From Epithemia pelagica (Eukaryota; Bacillariophyta; Bacillariophyceae; Surirellales; Surirellaceae), in assembly GCA_946965045.2 (NCBI GenBank), contig OX337229.1, positions 6,262,001 through 6,326,000 on the forward strand: a stretch of 64,000 bases of DNA, in the 5' to 3' direction. This document shows, piece after piece, positions 11,222 through 21,181 of this stretch; position 1 is the first letter of the stretch, and each line of letters begins with the position of its first letter. The notes beneath the pieces were generated by a model that saw nothing but the letters and a program-made list of their open reading frames with translations, was not told where the DNA came from and searched no databases. Made by a program: the position numbers and the translations under genes.

Positions 11222-12667
11222 TCATTCGTTCGGGGAATGTTCAATGGGAGTAACTTGCCATGGATAGTTGAGACGGTCAGATATAATGGACCATCCATGT
11301 AGTCGACGGTGGGTTTTCATTTGTTTCCTGAGATACCCACATCTCTCGATAGCACGGAGGATAGAGGTTGTGAATCGTAGACTTTCTTGTTCATGTTCGT
11401 CACTTGCCTTTGTCACTTGCTCGTGTAATTCAGACGATGTGATCCAACCACCAGGTACATGGTGCTCAACAAGAAAGCAAATCATGTGATAAAGACACAG
11501 TATCTTTGAATCCAGAGAGAAGTTACTTGAAATGAACGAGACTTGATTTGTCCATTTTAGTACACAAGAAAGAGTGCGGCGACTTACACTAGCTCTGCTC
11601 CATGTTGGTTCCGGTATCGACTTGATGTTATCTGGCGGCGTGTTATTCAGTAATGGTAGCAACCTGTTTTTCGTTCCAGCTCTGGTACCGAGGCAACGGC
11701 GAGGGATGAAGATGATAAGACCAATGCCCCAGGTTTCATGGGAGCTCATGGACGTAAACTTAGCGATGCATCTTGTTCGTCGATCTGGAATTGTTGGAAG
11801 AAGTTCCTGGACTTTGCGAAAATAAGGCAAGGGATTAGAGCAATTGAGACCTGTTGTTACTCCACGTGGGTCCATCCGGTTTTTAGACGATTGTAGATGT
11901 GAGTCATAGTGATATCCAGACAAAACCACACCGCATTTACACCATTTACCGAGTGTGACGAAAGCCACGCGGTCAATAAATTCCTTTGGTCCATTCATTG
12001 TTAAAAGCATTGTGTCCATTCGAGCACCGGTGAGTATTTCATCAACGATGATATGAAAATCATGATGCTTCGACAACAGACCGACTCTTTTTAGAAATCG
12101 ATTGCTCAATGTGCAACCATTCGAGGCCAACAGTAGCTCGAGGAAAAGAACAGTCACGCGCTGGCCGATTGCTTCTTGGTAAATACATCTCTTGTGAAGA
12201 CCTTGGAGACATAAATCCTCGTAGGAAATTTGTCCTCGTTCTCCCATGACACCTTCAATGCAGTAGGGTAGGGCGATGGTCCTCGACCGTGCTGGGACAG
12301 AGATATCATTGCTTGTGGGTTCATGAATGTAAGATGGGCCTTCATTGACGCGGAAGTCGGCTGTAGACCAGGGTTGTAAAGGACCCAAATCTCCAGCGAC
12401 ATAACTTCCACAGCCAATGAGGACACCATGAGTGTCCCCGTTGCATAAGCTTGTAATAGCGAACAAATTGGCGTCGGATCCATTGGGAGTAAGTTTCTCT
12501 AAATTGAAATATCCATTTGTAGTGTTCTTGATAATCGCACGAAGTTCGATCTCTGATCTCTTGTCGGATGATATATAAGAATCAACTGCTTTACGTTTCG
12601 TTGACTGCCGGCGTAAATCGGGTAGAACATACGACGCACCCCAGTTATTTGCAAAATCGTCCGCCAT
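11222..12667 (-). CDS. Class III aminotransferase-like (PLP fold) protein
   Basis: An intact 481-aa frame starts at a good ATG (12665-12667). Features of class III PLP-dependent aminotransferases can be placed in order: GSDAN, comparable to the SG-x-EAN phosphate-binding turn; a Gly-rich segment after it; IVDEILTG, comparable to the VDEVQTG cofactor Asp motif; and VTLGKW, placing a Lys where the Schiff-base Lys is expected. The rest is divergent, and the last 150 residues (from about RRTLSCVLKW) form an added C-terminal region with no clear family. Substrate unknown. It converges on the transposase-like gene and is divergent from the gene at 13494. I infer that it is either a passenger gene of a mobile unit or a host gene trapped between mobile DNA. 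Confidence 0.6.
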   Translation of the reverse strand: MADDFANNWGASYVLPDLRRQSTKRKAVDSYISSDKRSEIELRAIIKNTTNGYFNLEKLTPNGSDANLFAITSLCNGDTHGVLIGCGSYVAGDLGPLQPWSTADFRVNEGPSYIHEPTSNDISVPARSRTIALPYCIEGVMGERGQISYEDLCLQGLHKRCIYQEAIGQRVTVLFLELLLASNGCTLSNRFLKRVGLLSKHHDFHIIVDEILTGARMDTMLLTMNGPKEFIDRVAFVTLGKWCKCGVVLSGYHYDSHLQSSKNRMDPRGVTTGLNCSNPLPYFRKVQELLPTIPDRRTRCIAKFTSMSSHETWGIGLIIFIPRRCLGTRAGTKNRLLPLLNNTPPDNIKSIPEPTWSRASVSRRTLSCVLKWTNQVSFISSNFSLDSKILCLYHMICFLVEHHVPGGWITSSELHEQVTKASDEHEQESLRFTTSILRAIERCGYLRKQMKTHRRLHGWSIISDRLNYPWQVTPIEHSPNE

Positions 12668-13493
12668 TAGATGGACTGTTGTATGACTGTTGAATGGAAT
12701 GCTTCAACGACTGTTTAGTAGAAGAAAAGGATATAACTTGAAACAAACGATACAGAATGTGATCTTAAAAATAAGCATGTGAAAAAAAGGAAACGAGAGA
12801 GAGATGAGAGAGACGAGACGAGAGACACACACACAAAAATATCTTTTGAAATATACAGGGTCCTTGAAAAAAGTGAGGCGAAATATGCACGAAAGGAAAG
12901 AAGGGTCGGCTTACTTTTGATTGTTGTTGCAAGACCAAATGAGTTCAAAACCGTGAATGACTTCTTTTGTAATATTTGCTATACTGATTTGATTTAACAA
13001 TATTCGTCTTACTACCTAGAAGTTGTGTTATTTGATTTGAGTGGGAGCATGAAAACTGCTCTACGTAAAATCGTTTCAAACGAAGGAGTATGAATATGAA
13101 TATTATACAAATATTGCATAACTGGCCTATCGTATAGGGGAATATGGGTGTATGGTGTAAAATTACATAAGGGTCATTGAAAGAGTTGAATATTGATATA
13201 TATATAACCCCATGGTTTGAAACGATATATAAGTATTATTGTGTTTCTTAGGACATGTGTTGTCAGGCGTATGAGTCAACTTAGACCATACGCATGTCTG
13301 TTAGTAAAATACATAGACAAAATCAAAACAATCATTGGATGTCAGTGGTTTGGAATATCATACAATATTGCAGACTAACGATATATGCACGCCGGATGAG
13401 CATGAGAACGCGGGTTATAGAGAGAGAGGACCACACACATGGTATAAAGGATGTGTAGGTGTAAAACTGTGTGGTGAGCAGAAATCCAAAAAT
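12668..13493. promoter_or_regulatory. Divergent intergenic region, AT-rich
   Basis: It separates the minus gene at 12667 from the plus gene at 13494. It holds a purine-rich GAGA/ACAC tract at about 12793-12835 and a TATATATATAACC stretch near 13197-13209, about 290 bp before the downstream ATG. An in-frame extension upstream of 13494 begins at a TTG and lacks any ATG, so I treat it as leader. Confidence 0.35.
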
Positions 13494-14612
13494 ATGTCTG
13501 TGTCGTCCTCGTCGTCTTCGTCTTCGTCTTCGTCTTCGTCGCCAGGGTATGGAAATACCGTTTATGTGAACGACGTCCCGTATTTCGATTGGACATTAAT
13601 GGATAATATCCGGATTGGCTCGTTTATGGCCATTCAATTGCGAGAGGACGACGAGGATTCGAAGGAAATAACTATCGCGCGGTTGGAGGAACGGGTGAAA
13701 GATGAAGATGATGATCCAGATTCAGAAAAAACCACTATCAGAATTCGGCTGTTTCTTCCATTGTTTCGCAGTAATCGCTTGAAGTGGTATCCAAATCTTC
13801 CATCACACACGCGCAACAAGATACAGAACGGGTGTGGATCTAAGAACGATGAAGTTTACGAATCAAGAGAAGTTCTGTGGATTGATGGGGAAAAACCAGA
13901 CTACAAAGTAAAGTTGCTATTTCCGGTTTTTGTTTTTACTCTACGTGAGTTGGAGAAAAGTGGTAATGCATGGGCAGAAGGAATGTGCAACGTGTATGTC
14001 GTCAGATTTTGGCATAACACGATCAATTCTTATGTGAAGCCTACAAGACATCGCCTCGAGGAACTCCCACCTACGGTTACTATGGGTTTCCCAAATACCC
14101 ATCCTGGGTATGACCATCCATCGAATCTTGTGGTTCCAAGACGATGTCTACATCGTAGTATTTGGATTGGATTATACAATCTACAAAAAAAAATGGACAA
14201 GGAATTGAACAAACTGGGCGGTCTATCAACTACTTCTACTCAACGAGAAGTGTCGTTGAAGGTTGGGTATTATTTTCCGAATGAATGCATTCAATATATC
14301 CATACAGTGGCTAATTCGGTTGTATCTCGTCAGAGTCTTGTTATGTCCTGCCATGGAGGGATTCTGAGTTTTGAGAAACATGAAGACTTGTTGTATCTCA
14401 ATTCCCTTTTCGGAAAACATGCGAGTTCGTCATCGGGAGTGCGTTCTATCCCTGTTGGTGGATCGATCAGTGAAAAACCACTCAAGCGACGACTACATCT
14501 TAACAATGATGCGGAAAAAGAGAATGCCGAGAAAAATGATAAAAAGGAAAGTAGTGTTGCTGATGCTTCTGACGATGGTAAACGTCGACGACGATGTGAC
14601 GAGAGAAAATAA
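13494..14612 (+). CDS. Unrecognised protein with N-terminal poly-Ser tract
   Basis: The first in-frame ATG is 13494 (372 aa). Residues 2-15 are almost all Ser, encoded by mixed TCG/TCT/TCC codons. After this comes a segment (VNDVPYFDWTLMDNIRIGSFMAI, split here by strand-like turns) followed by an acidic loop and a hydrophobic strand pair, which vaguely resembles a BAH-type fold (low certainty). The C-terminus is strongly basic and acidic in turn (KRRRRCDERK at the end), suggesting a nuclear protein. It has no intron. It is the right-most member of the four-gene group 5133-14612. Confidence 0.5.
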   Translation: MSVSSSSSSSSSSSSSPGYGNTVYVNDVPYFDWTLMDNIRIGSFMAIQLREDDEDSKEITIARLEERVKDEDDDPDSEKTTIRIRLFLPLFRSNRLKWYPNLPSHTRNKIQNGCGSKNDEVYESREVLWIDGEKPDYKVKLLFPVFVFTLRELEKSGNAWAEGMCNVYVVRFWHNTINSYVKPTRHRLEELPPTVTMGFPNTHPGYDHPSNLVVPRRCLHRSIWIGLYNLQKKMDKELNKLGGLSTTSTQREVSLKVGYYFPNECIQYIHTVANSVVSRQSLVMSCHGGILSFEKHEDLLYLNSLFGKHASSSSGVRSIPVGGSISEKPLKRRLHLNNDAEKENAEKNDKKESSVADASDDGKRRRRCDERK

Positions 14613-15604
14613 AACCACAAAAGGATAAAAATATAACGAAGACGATTAAACGGTTAGATGTGAACGGACTTAACTTTCAAGCAGTTAGTATCGACCGATT
14701 TATAAATTATTCGGTTTGAAATTTTGTTTATTTGGTATTCGGTTAGCAATAAATCGAATTGGAAATGTTCGGTCGTTGTAACTGGATAAAAATGGAGGGA
14801 AGTGTCGTTCGCCTTATTCGGTTAGGGTTGGATCGATTAATTAATATTCGGTTAACAGAATAGTTACTCAGTCTAGAAATGACTTGCAGTGTAGAGGAGA
14901 AGACTCATCTATCTATTATCCCACCTTTTGCTATGTGTTCTAGCTCCCGAGATTAGGGGTGCAAAGGGCAATATCAATAGGCAATATTATTCTAGATAAC
15001 TCAATCTCCTACAATAAGGAAATGGAATGAACTCAGACTGGATCTTAGTATTTACTATGGCCCTCGTGAATAATATCCAGTAGGGGCTTATCAGAGAACA
15101 ATTTTACCGTAAGGACCCAGTCAAATTGTTTCGTGAGCAAGCACAATCATAAAAGCTAACTGGGAAGGAAAACATCCAATGATGGTATCTGCACTTAGTG
15201 AATGAGTCGGCCATGGTCCCCGTACTGCCATGCCGTATCAATGACATCTTACGCCCATACTCTCCAACCCATCTTCAAGGATTGACTTCACCCGTGAGTG
15301 ACCCGGCGTGAGAGCAACAAACCAATTGCTTCGGAAGATTGTAATCGCTTGACCGAGAGATGTCCTCATTTTTTTCGGGAGAGGTCAAGGACCAACCGAT
15401 ACATGCAAATCGGTAGGTGCACTTCTCGCCAATTGACCTCCGTGCCACTGATTCTTCAAAACCTTTTGGGCGCCCTTGTTTCGATCGACCTGCCCTCATC
15501 TTTTCTTTGTCTTTTTTTCTTGAAGGAAATTCAAGTCTTTACGCTATCTTTTGAATCCTTTTCCATCGTCTTTCACGTGGCATTTTTGCAGATCGGTTTC
15601 CACC
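14613..15604. other. Gene-free stretch before the protease gene
   Basis: There is no convincing coding frame. The left 250 bp carry the ATTCGGTTA motif cluster listed separately. The right part, from about 15290, is the promoter and leader of the protease gene, with pyrimidine-rich sequence before its ATG. Confidence 0.5.
14650..14855 (+). repeat. Cluster of ATTCGGTTA-like short repeats
   Basis: Six variants occur in about 205 bp: ACGGTTAG (14650), ATTCGGTTT (14709), ATTCGGTTAG (14737), GTTCGGTCG (14767), ATTCGGTTAG (14816) and ATTCGGTTAA (14846). All point the same way. Direct arrays like this are typical of subterminal transposase-binding regions or promoter operators. Confidence 0.5.
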
Positions 15605-17745
15605 ATGAAAGTTGCATCACTTCCACATTATGGCTCTTTCTCTCTTGGCCCCAGCACGCTCCTCTGCTTTTTCTTGGTGGCTTTGAACTGTAAGGCATTT
15701 GCAATGGACAACACTGCGTCCTCGTTCGACCAAGACGAGCAAAGTCGACGTGAGCGCAAACTCAATTTCTTGCGAACAGCAGAACGCCTCTCGCTTGAGA
15801 AGTTTATCAAGAAAAACAGAATCAAGGACAAAGACCCAGACCATCTTCCCCTCGTACTAGTCGAAAAACAAGATACTGGAGTGTGGTTCGATGAATGCTT
15901 CGTCTCGTTCGACAAAAGTCTTCTAAAAGAAATCAAGCTGTTTGGCCATGAGTCACATGTTATTGTTGACAATGTGGAGCAAACCACCAACATTCCCGCT
16001 ATTTACAAGAGCAAAGACTGCGATGCAGCTGTTACTTTCACATCCGAAGGCGCTTTGCATGCAGTGACATCATCAAGGAGCTCCGATGAAATCATCAAGG
16101 TGGGCCAGCATACTTATGTTCTTCTGAAGAAAGAAATCGCCGAAAAGCGCGAATTCTCTGGCCGGGTACTCCATGCGGTACACCCTCCTTCCAATGCCAC
16201 TACGGGATCCAATCTTCGTCGACGGCAACAGACCGTAGCTCTCGAAGACATGATGATTCCAGGCCGTGCCCTAACGGAATCAACCTGTGATTCATACTGG
16301 GAGGTTGAGGTAATTTTCGTTGTCGATTCCCGAACGTGCCTAGACCTGGGGGGTACAGATGAATTGGTCAAACTTGTATTCGTTCAGGTTCTAGAGAAAG
16401 TCAATGAGATTTATGATGCACTCTGCATCAAAATCTTGCCGAAGGATCTTATCATCTTTTGCGACCAAAACACTGATCCCATCCACCAGATGATCCAAGA
16501 CAACCAGAACAACCTTTGCTCCAAAGGCCAAGGCCTTCTCAGGGAGTTCAGGAACGAACTTGTGAGTTCTTCGGGTATTGCAGGGCTTCGATTCAACGAA
16601 TCAGATATCTGGCACCTGTACTATGGCTATGATTATGGAGATACTATCGGCTGCGCGTATGTCAACACGCTTTGTCACGGCAATGGCTACAATCTGGCTG
16701 GTAGCGAGCTGATGTTCAGCGATATCATTGCTGATTTAGCTGCTCTCACAGCCCGTAAGTGATTCGCGCTTCGAATGCAATAATTCAAAACATGGTTCTC
16801 ATAACTAACAATTGTAACTAACATTCGCCTGCAGATGAGATTGGACACAACTTTAACGGAGCACACGGCCTAGCTGATAGTGAAACCATAATGCAGGCTA
16901 GTATTTGCGATGCGTGTTCGACGTTCTCGCATGATAACACGGTAATTATCACGGACACTATGATAAACCATGAGGGACCGAGTTGCGTTGCCACATCCGA
17001 AGAATCGTTCTTTGACGACGACACCACACCTGCCCCCACCGATTCCCCCACCTTGGCCCCTACTGATTCTCCGACAACTCAACCCACGGATTCACCTACA
17101 TCTCGACCAACTCATGATCCAACCATGTCTCCGACAATGTTACCTACGGCTGTTCCTACGTTGATGCCTACCGCAAGTCCCTCCTTTGCGCCAACTTCTT
17201 CAACTGCCATGCCGATTGCACCGCCGTCGCCCGCCCCGACCAATTTACCTACTGGGGTACCCACCGAATGGCCGACTTCGCCGCCTACCGAACAACCGAC
17301 CCTGACGCCTACGGCAAGGCCCACGTTGAAACCAACATCAACACCCACATCAAGCCCAACCCCTGTGCCCACTGTTTCGCCTACTTCGGCACGGCCGACT
17401 TCGCCGCCTACCGAACAACCGACATCGACGCCAACAGAAAGGCCCACGTCGAGCCCAACATCAACACCAACATTGAGCCCAACCCCTGTGCCCACTGTTT
17501 CGCCTACTTCTACGCCAACATCGTCTCCGGTGACTCCGGTGCCCACTGTTTCGCCTACTTCTACGCCAACATCGTCTCCGGTGACTCCGGTGCCCACTGT
17601 TTCGCCTACCTCTAGGCCAACATCTTCTCCCGAGGAACACAATGAAAAGAAGCCCAAGAGCGAGAAGAGCGAGAAGAGCGAGAAAAGTCGTAGGATCCGT
17701 TTGCGTTTTCTGCGACGAAATGGTGTACATCACTCATTACGTTGA
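15605..17745 (+). CDS. Secreted metzincin metalloprotease with PT-rich stalk
   Basis: Structure join(15605..16754, 16835..17745), 686 aa. ATG 15605 has a good context (TCCACCATGA) and begins a signal peptide with the hydrophobic core LLCFFLVAL. Residues to about 220 look like a propeptide. The catalytic domain starts near WEVEVIFVVDS. The 80-nt intron (GTAAGT..CTGCAG, with a CTAAC branch site) splits the codon of the first zinc ligand; splicing creates HEIGHNFNGAH, with His384, His388 and His394 as zinc ligands and Glu385 as catalytic base, followed by the Met-turn segment ETIMQAS. The Gly usual at position 8 of HExxHxxGxxH is Asn here. The fold is closest to reprolysin/ADAM-type M12B. A stalk of about 200 residues of PT-x-x-PT repeats follows, then a Lys/Arg-rich tail. 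It is probably extracellular or wall-associated; the substrate is unknown. Confidence 0.85.
17026..17634 (+). repeat. PT-rich low-complexity coding repeats
   Basis: About 200 residues of Pro-Thr-x-x repeats follow the protease domain. Longer DNA repeats sit inside: a 51-bp unit encoding TSSPVTPVPTVSPTSTP is tandemly repeated at about 17510-17610, and an earlier block repeats SPPTEQPT. The stretch is likely O-glycosylated and extended. Confidence 0.85.
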
Positions 17746-17963
17746 AGAAGCTGTGAAGTCAATGCATGATACATAACCGCTTTCCTTCTCTACTCGCTAT
17801 TATGCGACGGGTTGTACCATTCCATCTTCCTGGACGTCAATGAATGCGAAAAGTTTTCAGAGAAGAGACTGCCAATCACTACACCCTTTTCATTCATATA
17901 TGAATCAACCCATCTTAGAAATCATCAAGTAGACTCTTCATAACCTTCGTGGAACTAAATATC

Positions 17964-20594
17964 TTAGTTGTCTTTCGTAACGACCATTCCACGAAACATG
18001 TTGCGGGGATCGTTAATGTACTTTGCTCCATCCGGCATTTCCGTTGTCACAGACTCTTCACCACCCAGTTCATGCAATCGCTCGTCCATCAGTTTTCCCA
18101 ACTGCTCACGTTCTACAATGGAAAGGGGCTCGTCATTGCAATCATGAGTTGGAACTCCTGAGGAATCAAACCACGTGTACTTTGGATGCTTGTGCTTCTT
18201 TCGATACCTCGTTTCTGTCGGATCAAATCCATGCTCCTTTGCACCAAATAAGGCCCAGACCGGTGTTGGGGCTGTGTAGTCCCGAACGGTGAAAGCATAT
18301 TTTGAAGCATCGGAGGGATTCTCTGTCATTGCTTTGGAATGTCGTTTGGCCAACTCATGGAACTTATCGTAATCGATCCATGTGTTCCATTGAACCACCT
18401 TTCCTGTCGCAGGATCCGTGTCTGCAAAGAGATCCACGCGGGCCAAGAGGACACTGCACGAGTGCTGATGTTCACATGCCAAACCATATTCTGGCAAGAC
18501 TTGTTCGTTCTTGTCCCCTGATTTCAATTGCTGTTCTCGAATCTTTTGTAGCTCACGTTGCAGCTGCTGTGTCAAGGCCACGACTTCGTGGTGCCATGGT
18601 GTATTGGACATGTTCAAATTGGACGCATCCGACTTTCCGCAGAACGTTACACCCTTGACTTCTACCAGAGTCACGTGGCCCAATGCAATTAATTGCGCAT
18701 ACCCCTGTAGTTCATCCAAGTTCCAGCCCTTGACCACTGTTAACCTAGCGACGGTTCGTTGTCCCTTGTCCTTGAGATATTTCAAAGATTCCCGCAACCG
18801 TTCCCATGCATCTTTAAAAAGGGGACGGTCAATTTCAATCAAACTCTGTTTGGTGGGTGCATCGACACTGACGTATAATTGGGTTATGGGGCGCAAGGTT
18901 TCAATGGCGGCTGGATGCTGTCCATTGGTTACCAAAAACGTGGATATTCTTCGGTCATGCAATTCACCCAGTAATTCATGAATGCGTGGGTACATTATGG
19001 GTTCGCCTACCAAACTTAAAGCACAGTGACGAACAGTATGTGCCTCCTGCCATCGATCCATTCGTACTCCGGGAATACCCCGGGTTTCTTGAATCATTTT
19101 AATGTGTGTCTGCACGGCTTGCTCCACGATAAAGTCGGGATCATCCGTCTTCCATCTCCACTCCTTGCCCACGGGATTCTTGTGGTGTCTCCAACAAAAG
19201 ACGCATTTGTTGCCACAGGCCAAACTGGGTGTCGCTTCCATGCACTGGTAACTGATAATTCCATAGAAACTGTGCTTGTAACAGCCCCCTCTACCGCGTA
19301 ATTGATGCTTTGTCCAGCGACAAAGTTTCACCGCACTGTGGGTACCAATCAATTTGTACCCCTCTTTTTTCAAGGCGGCTGCCTGACTGGGAGTTACCAT
19401 CTCACGCGGCTCGTTGGTATTCTCACAAGTTTGTCCATTCTTGCTTTTACTACTACGAGCCATAGCATCACCCATATCTTCCATATCCATGATTTCGGGT
19501 TCCTCCTGCTCCTCGTCCGAAAAGTCGTCCTCGTCGTCGAATACATCCTCCTCCTCATCGTCTTCCTCCAGAACGTCCTGCCGCTGGTCCTTGGATTGAC
19601 AGCATCCTTCTTCCTTGCCATTTGTATTAGTGTCTGTTTTACATCCACACGAAGAATCCTTGCCCTCGTCCACCGTTTGGAGTGTCGTCGTCGGAATCTG
19701 CCTCTTGGTACGCTGTGCTGGTTCCTTTTTTTGAATTTGTTGCACGAGATTTGCCAACCACGATTGGTAGGTGTCCCAGGCATGCGTTCCCACAGCCGAA
19801 TCTCCCACTTGCAATCGTACAATGCACTTGGCTCCCAAGGTTTGCAGCTGTCGGACGGCTTCTCGTGCCGGTCGTCCTAGAGTGCCATCGTCGTAGGCCG
19901 ACGAGCCCACACCCAAAATACCCACCTGAATCTTGCCCTTGAGGGGATGTTTGGCAATCCGCCAATCCGTATCCAATTCTTGCAAGGCAGATTGCAAGGG
20001 AACAGAGGGTGGCGTCCAGGCTCCTTCCGTATACGTGGGCAACAAAATTAGCAAAATTGGCAAGGCGTTGGTCGTTGATCGTTTGGAAAGGCCAGTGTCA
20101 TCGTCTTGACTGTCATCGTTGATGAGTTCATCCCACCAATCAATTTCTGGAATGGCCGCCAGTTGCACATGACGATGAGGAAACTTTGTTTGCCTTCCTT
20201 GTTGCATAAATTCCAAAAAGGCTTGCCACAAAATATCTCGATCTTGTTCTTCTTGTACCGGTCCATTGGTCCCATTTGTTCCCAACAAGGCTCGAATATA
20301 AATATCTTGCGCCTTGCGTTTGCGTTCTCGATCTTGCGCAAATTGGGCAAAGGACAACCACACGGTTCCGACACTACCCGCCACTGGACAATGCGTCGCT
20401 TGTTCGTAGGCTTCCATGGCCGACTTGAATTGTTGACAAGAGGACAAAAATTCGGCATAGGCGAGCCAGAGTGTCACAATGGCTTGTTGCAGAGTATCAT
20501 ACTCCATGCGGTTGTTATTGTTGTTGTTGTTGGCCAATAGTTCGCGAGCATCGTCCACCCACGTCAACAAGGCCGATTGAAAATTCAAAGTCAT
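17964..20594 (-). CDS. TYW1: tRNA 4-demethylwyosine synthase TYW1, with extra N-terminal helical region
   Basis: This 876-aa, intronless gene encodes the radical-SAM enzyme that converts N1-methylguanosine 37 of tRNA-Phe into the tricyclic wyosine core. The [4Fe-4S] motif CGNKCVFC gives Cys460, Cys464 and Cys467; SLVGEP, VSVDAP and VKGVTFCGKS of the TYW1 family follow in order. A flavodoxin-like half lies at about 175-290, with TYTEG at 187-191 and VGILGVGSSAYDD. Residues 1-130 instead resemble HAT/TPR helical repeats (LWLAYAEFL, VWLSFAQFA), and I cannot find the FMN phosphate-binding loop that should precede TYTEG. An acidic linker and Cys-rich patch (about 300-385) join the halves. A short upstream ORF ends 10 nt before this ATG. 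It is convergent with the protease gene. Confidence 0.9.
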   Translation of the reverse strand: MTLNFQSALLTWVDDARELLANNNNNNNRMEYDTLQQAIVTLWLAYAEFLSSCQQFKSAMEAYEQATHCPVAGSVGTVWLSFAQFAQDRERKRKAQDIYIRALLGTNGTNGPVQEEQDRDILWQAFLEFMQQGRQTKFPHRHVQLAAIPEIDWWDELINDDSQDDDTGLSKRSTTNALPILLILLPTYTEGAWTPPSVPLQSALQELDTDWRIAKHPLKGKIQVGILGVGSSAYDDGTLGRPAREAVRQLQTLGAKCIVRLQVGDSAVGTHAWDTYQSWLANLVQQIQKKEPAQRTKRQIPTTTLQTVDEGKDSSCGCKTDTNTNGKEEGCCQSKDQRQDVLEEDDEEEDVFDDEDDFSDEEQEEPEIMDMEDMGDAMARSSKSKNGQTCENTNEPREMVTPSQAAALKKEGYKLIGTHSAVKLCRWTKHQLRGRGGCYKHSFYGIISYQCMEATPSLACGNKCVFCWRHHKNPVGKEWRWKTDDPDFIVEQAVQTHIKMIQETRGIPGVRMDRWQEAHTVRHCALSLVGEPIMYPRIHELLGELHDRRISTFLVTNGQHPAAIETLRPITQLYVSVDAPTKQSLIEIDRPLFKDAWERLRESLKYLKDKGQRTVARLTVVKGWNLDELQGYAQLIALGHVTLVEVKGVTFCGKSDASNLNMSNTPWHHEVVALTQQLQRELQKIREQQLKSGDKNEQVLPEYGLACEHQHSCSVLLARVDLFADTDPATGKVVQWNTWIDYDKFHELAKRHSKAMTENPSDASKYAFTVRDYTAPTPVWALFGAKEHGFDPTETRYRKKHKHPKYTWFDSSGVPTHDCNDEPLSIVEREQLGKLMDERLHELGGEESVTTEMPDGAKYINDPRNMFRGMVVTKDN

Positions 20595-20604
20595 ACTTTT
20601 CCGT

Positions 20605-20685
20605 TTACTTGTTTTGAGCCGCTTGAATCACCACATTGGGGTCGTATTTGTTGGTGGATTGTTGCAATTCGTTTGTCGAGGACAT
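20605..20685 (-). other. Upstream ORF of TYW1 (26 codons)
   Basis: An ATG at 20683-20685 opens a 26-residue frame (MSSTNELQQSTNKY at its start) that ends in TAA 10 nt before the TYW1 ATG. Its composition looks coding. It may be a translational uORF, or the true N-terminus separated by one frameshift or sequencing error. Confidence 0.4.
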
Positions 20686-21181
20686 GTTGAGTGTCTTTGT
20701 GGCTCGCTGCTGGTGAGTCTGTGAGAGGTGAACAGCGGATGCGTTTCATGGAGCTGTGGATGGAGTCTCTGTGGGGTAAGGTATCGTCTCCGGAGTTTTT
20801 GGCTGATGAATCCAGTATAAAATCAAGAATAAATGGAATTTGGACGGAAAAAAGCCAAAATCTATTTCAAATTTGAAATCACGTTTCGGAATCAAGTTTT
20901 CCAAAGAGATCCATACGCACACAATGGGTTGATCCACACAGATCTTTCCACCTTCGTCCTTTCTACTCCATTTCTCAACGTTATGCTCTCTACGGAAATC
21001 CTCTCTCAGCGTGTCCACTTAGCAGCAGCAAAAGCAGAATGTCCAACCGGAATGGAAAATGGTGCTTTCGGTACGACCGACCTTCCTCATCGCCCCATCT
21101 GGTACGTGATTGTGTCGAGCGTGTGGTGGTGGTTGTGGTTGTTTTGCCTCTCACTCTCTTTTTCCTGGACGAACGGCCGTC
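20686..21181. other. Intergenic region upstream of TYW1
   Basis: It should hold the TYW1 promoter (minus) and that of the small plus-strand ORF at 21182. I see no clear core promoter motif. Confidence 0.35.

Noticed and set aside
17112-17657. Minus-strand Gly/Val-rich frame opposite the PT-rich stalk
   Set aside because: It is the mirror of PT repeats; the plus strand has the protease domain, splice sites and signal peptide.
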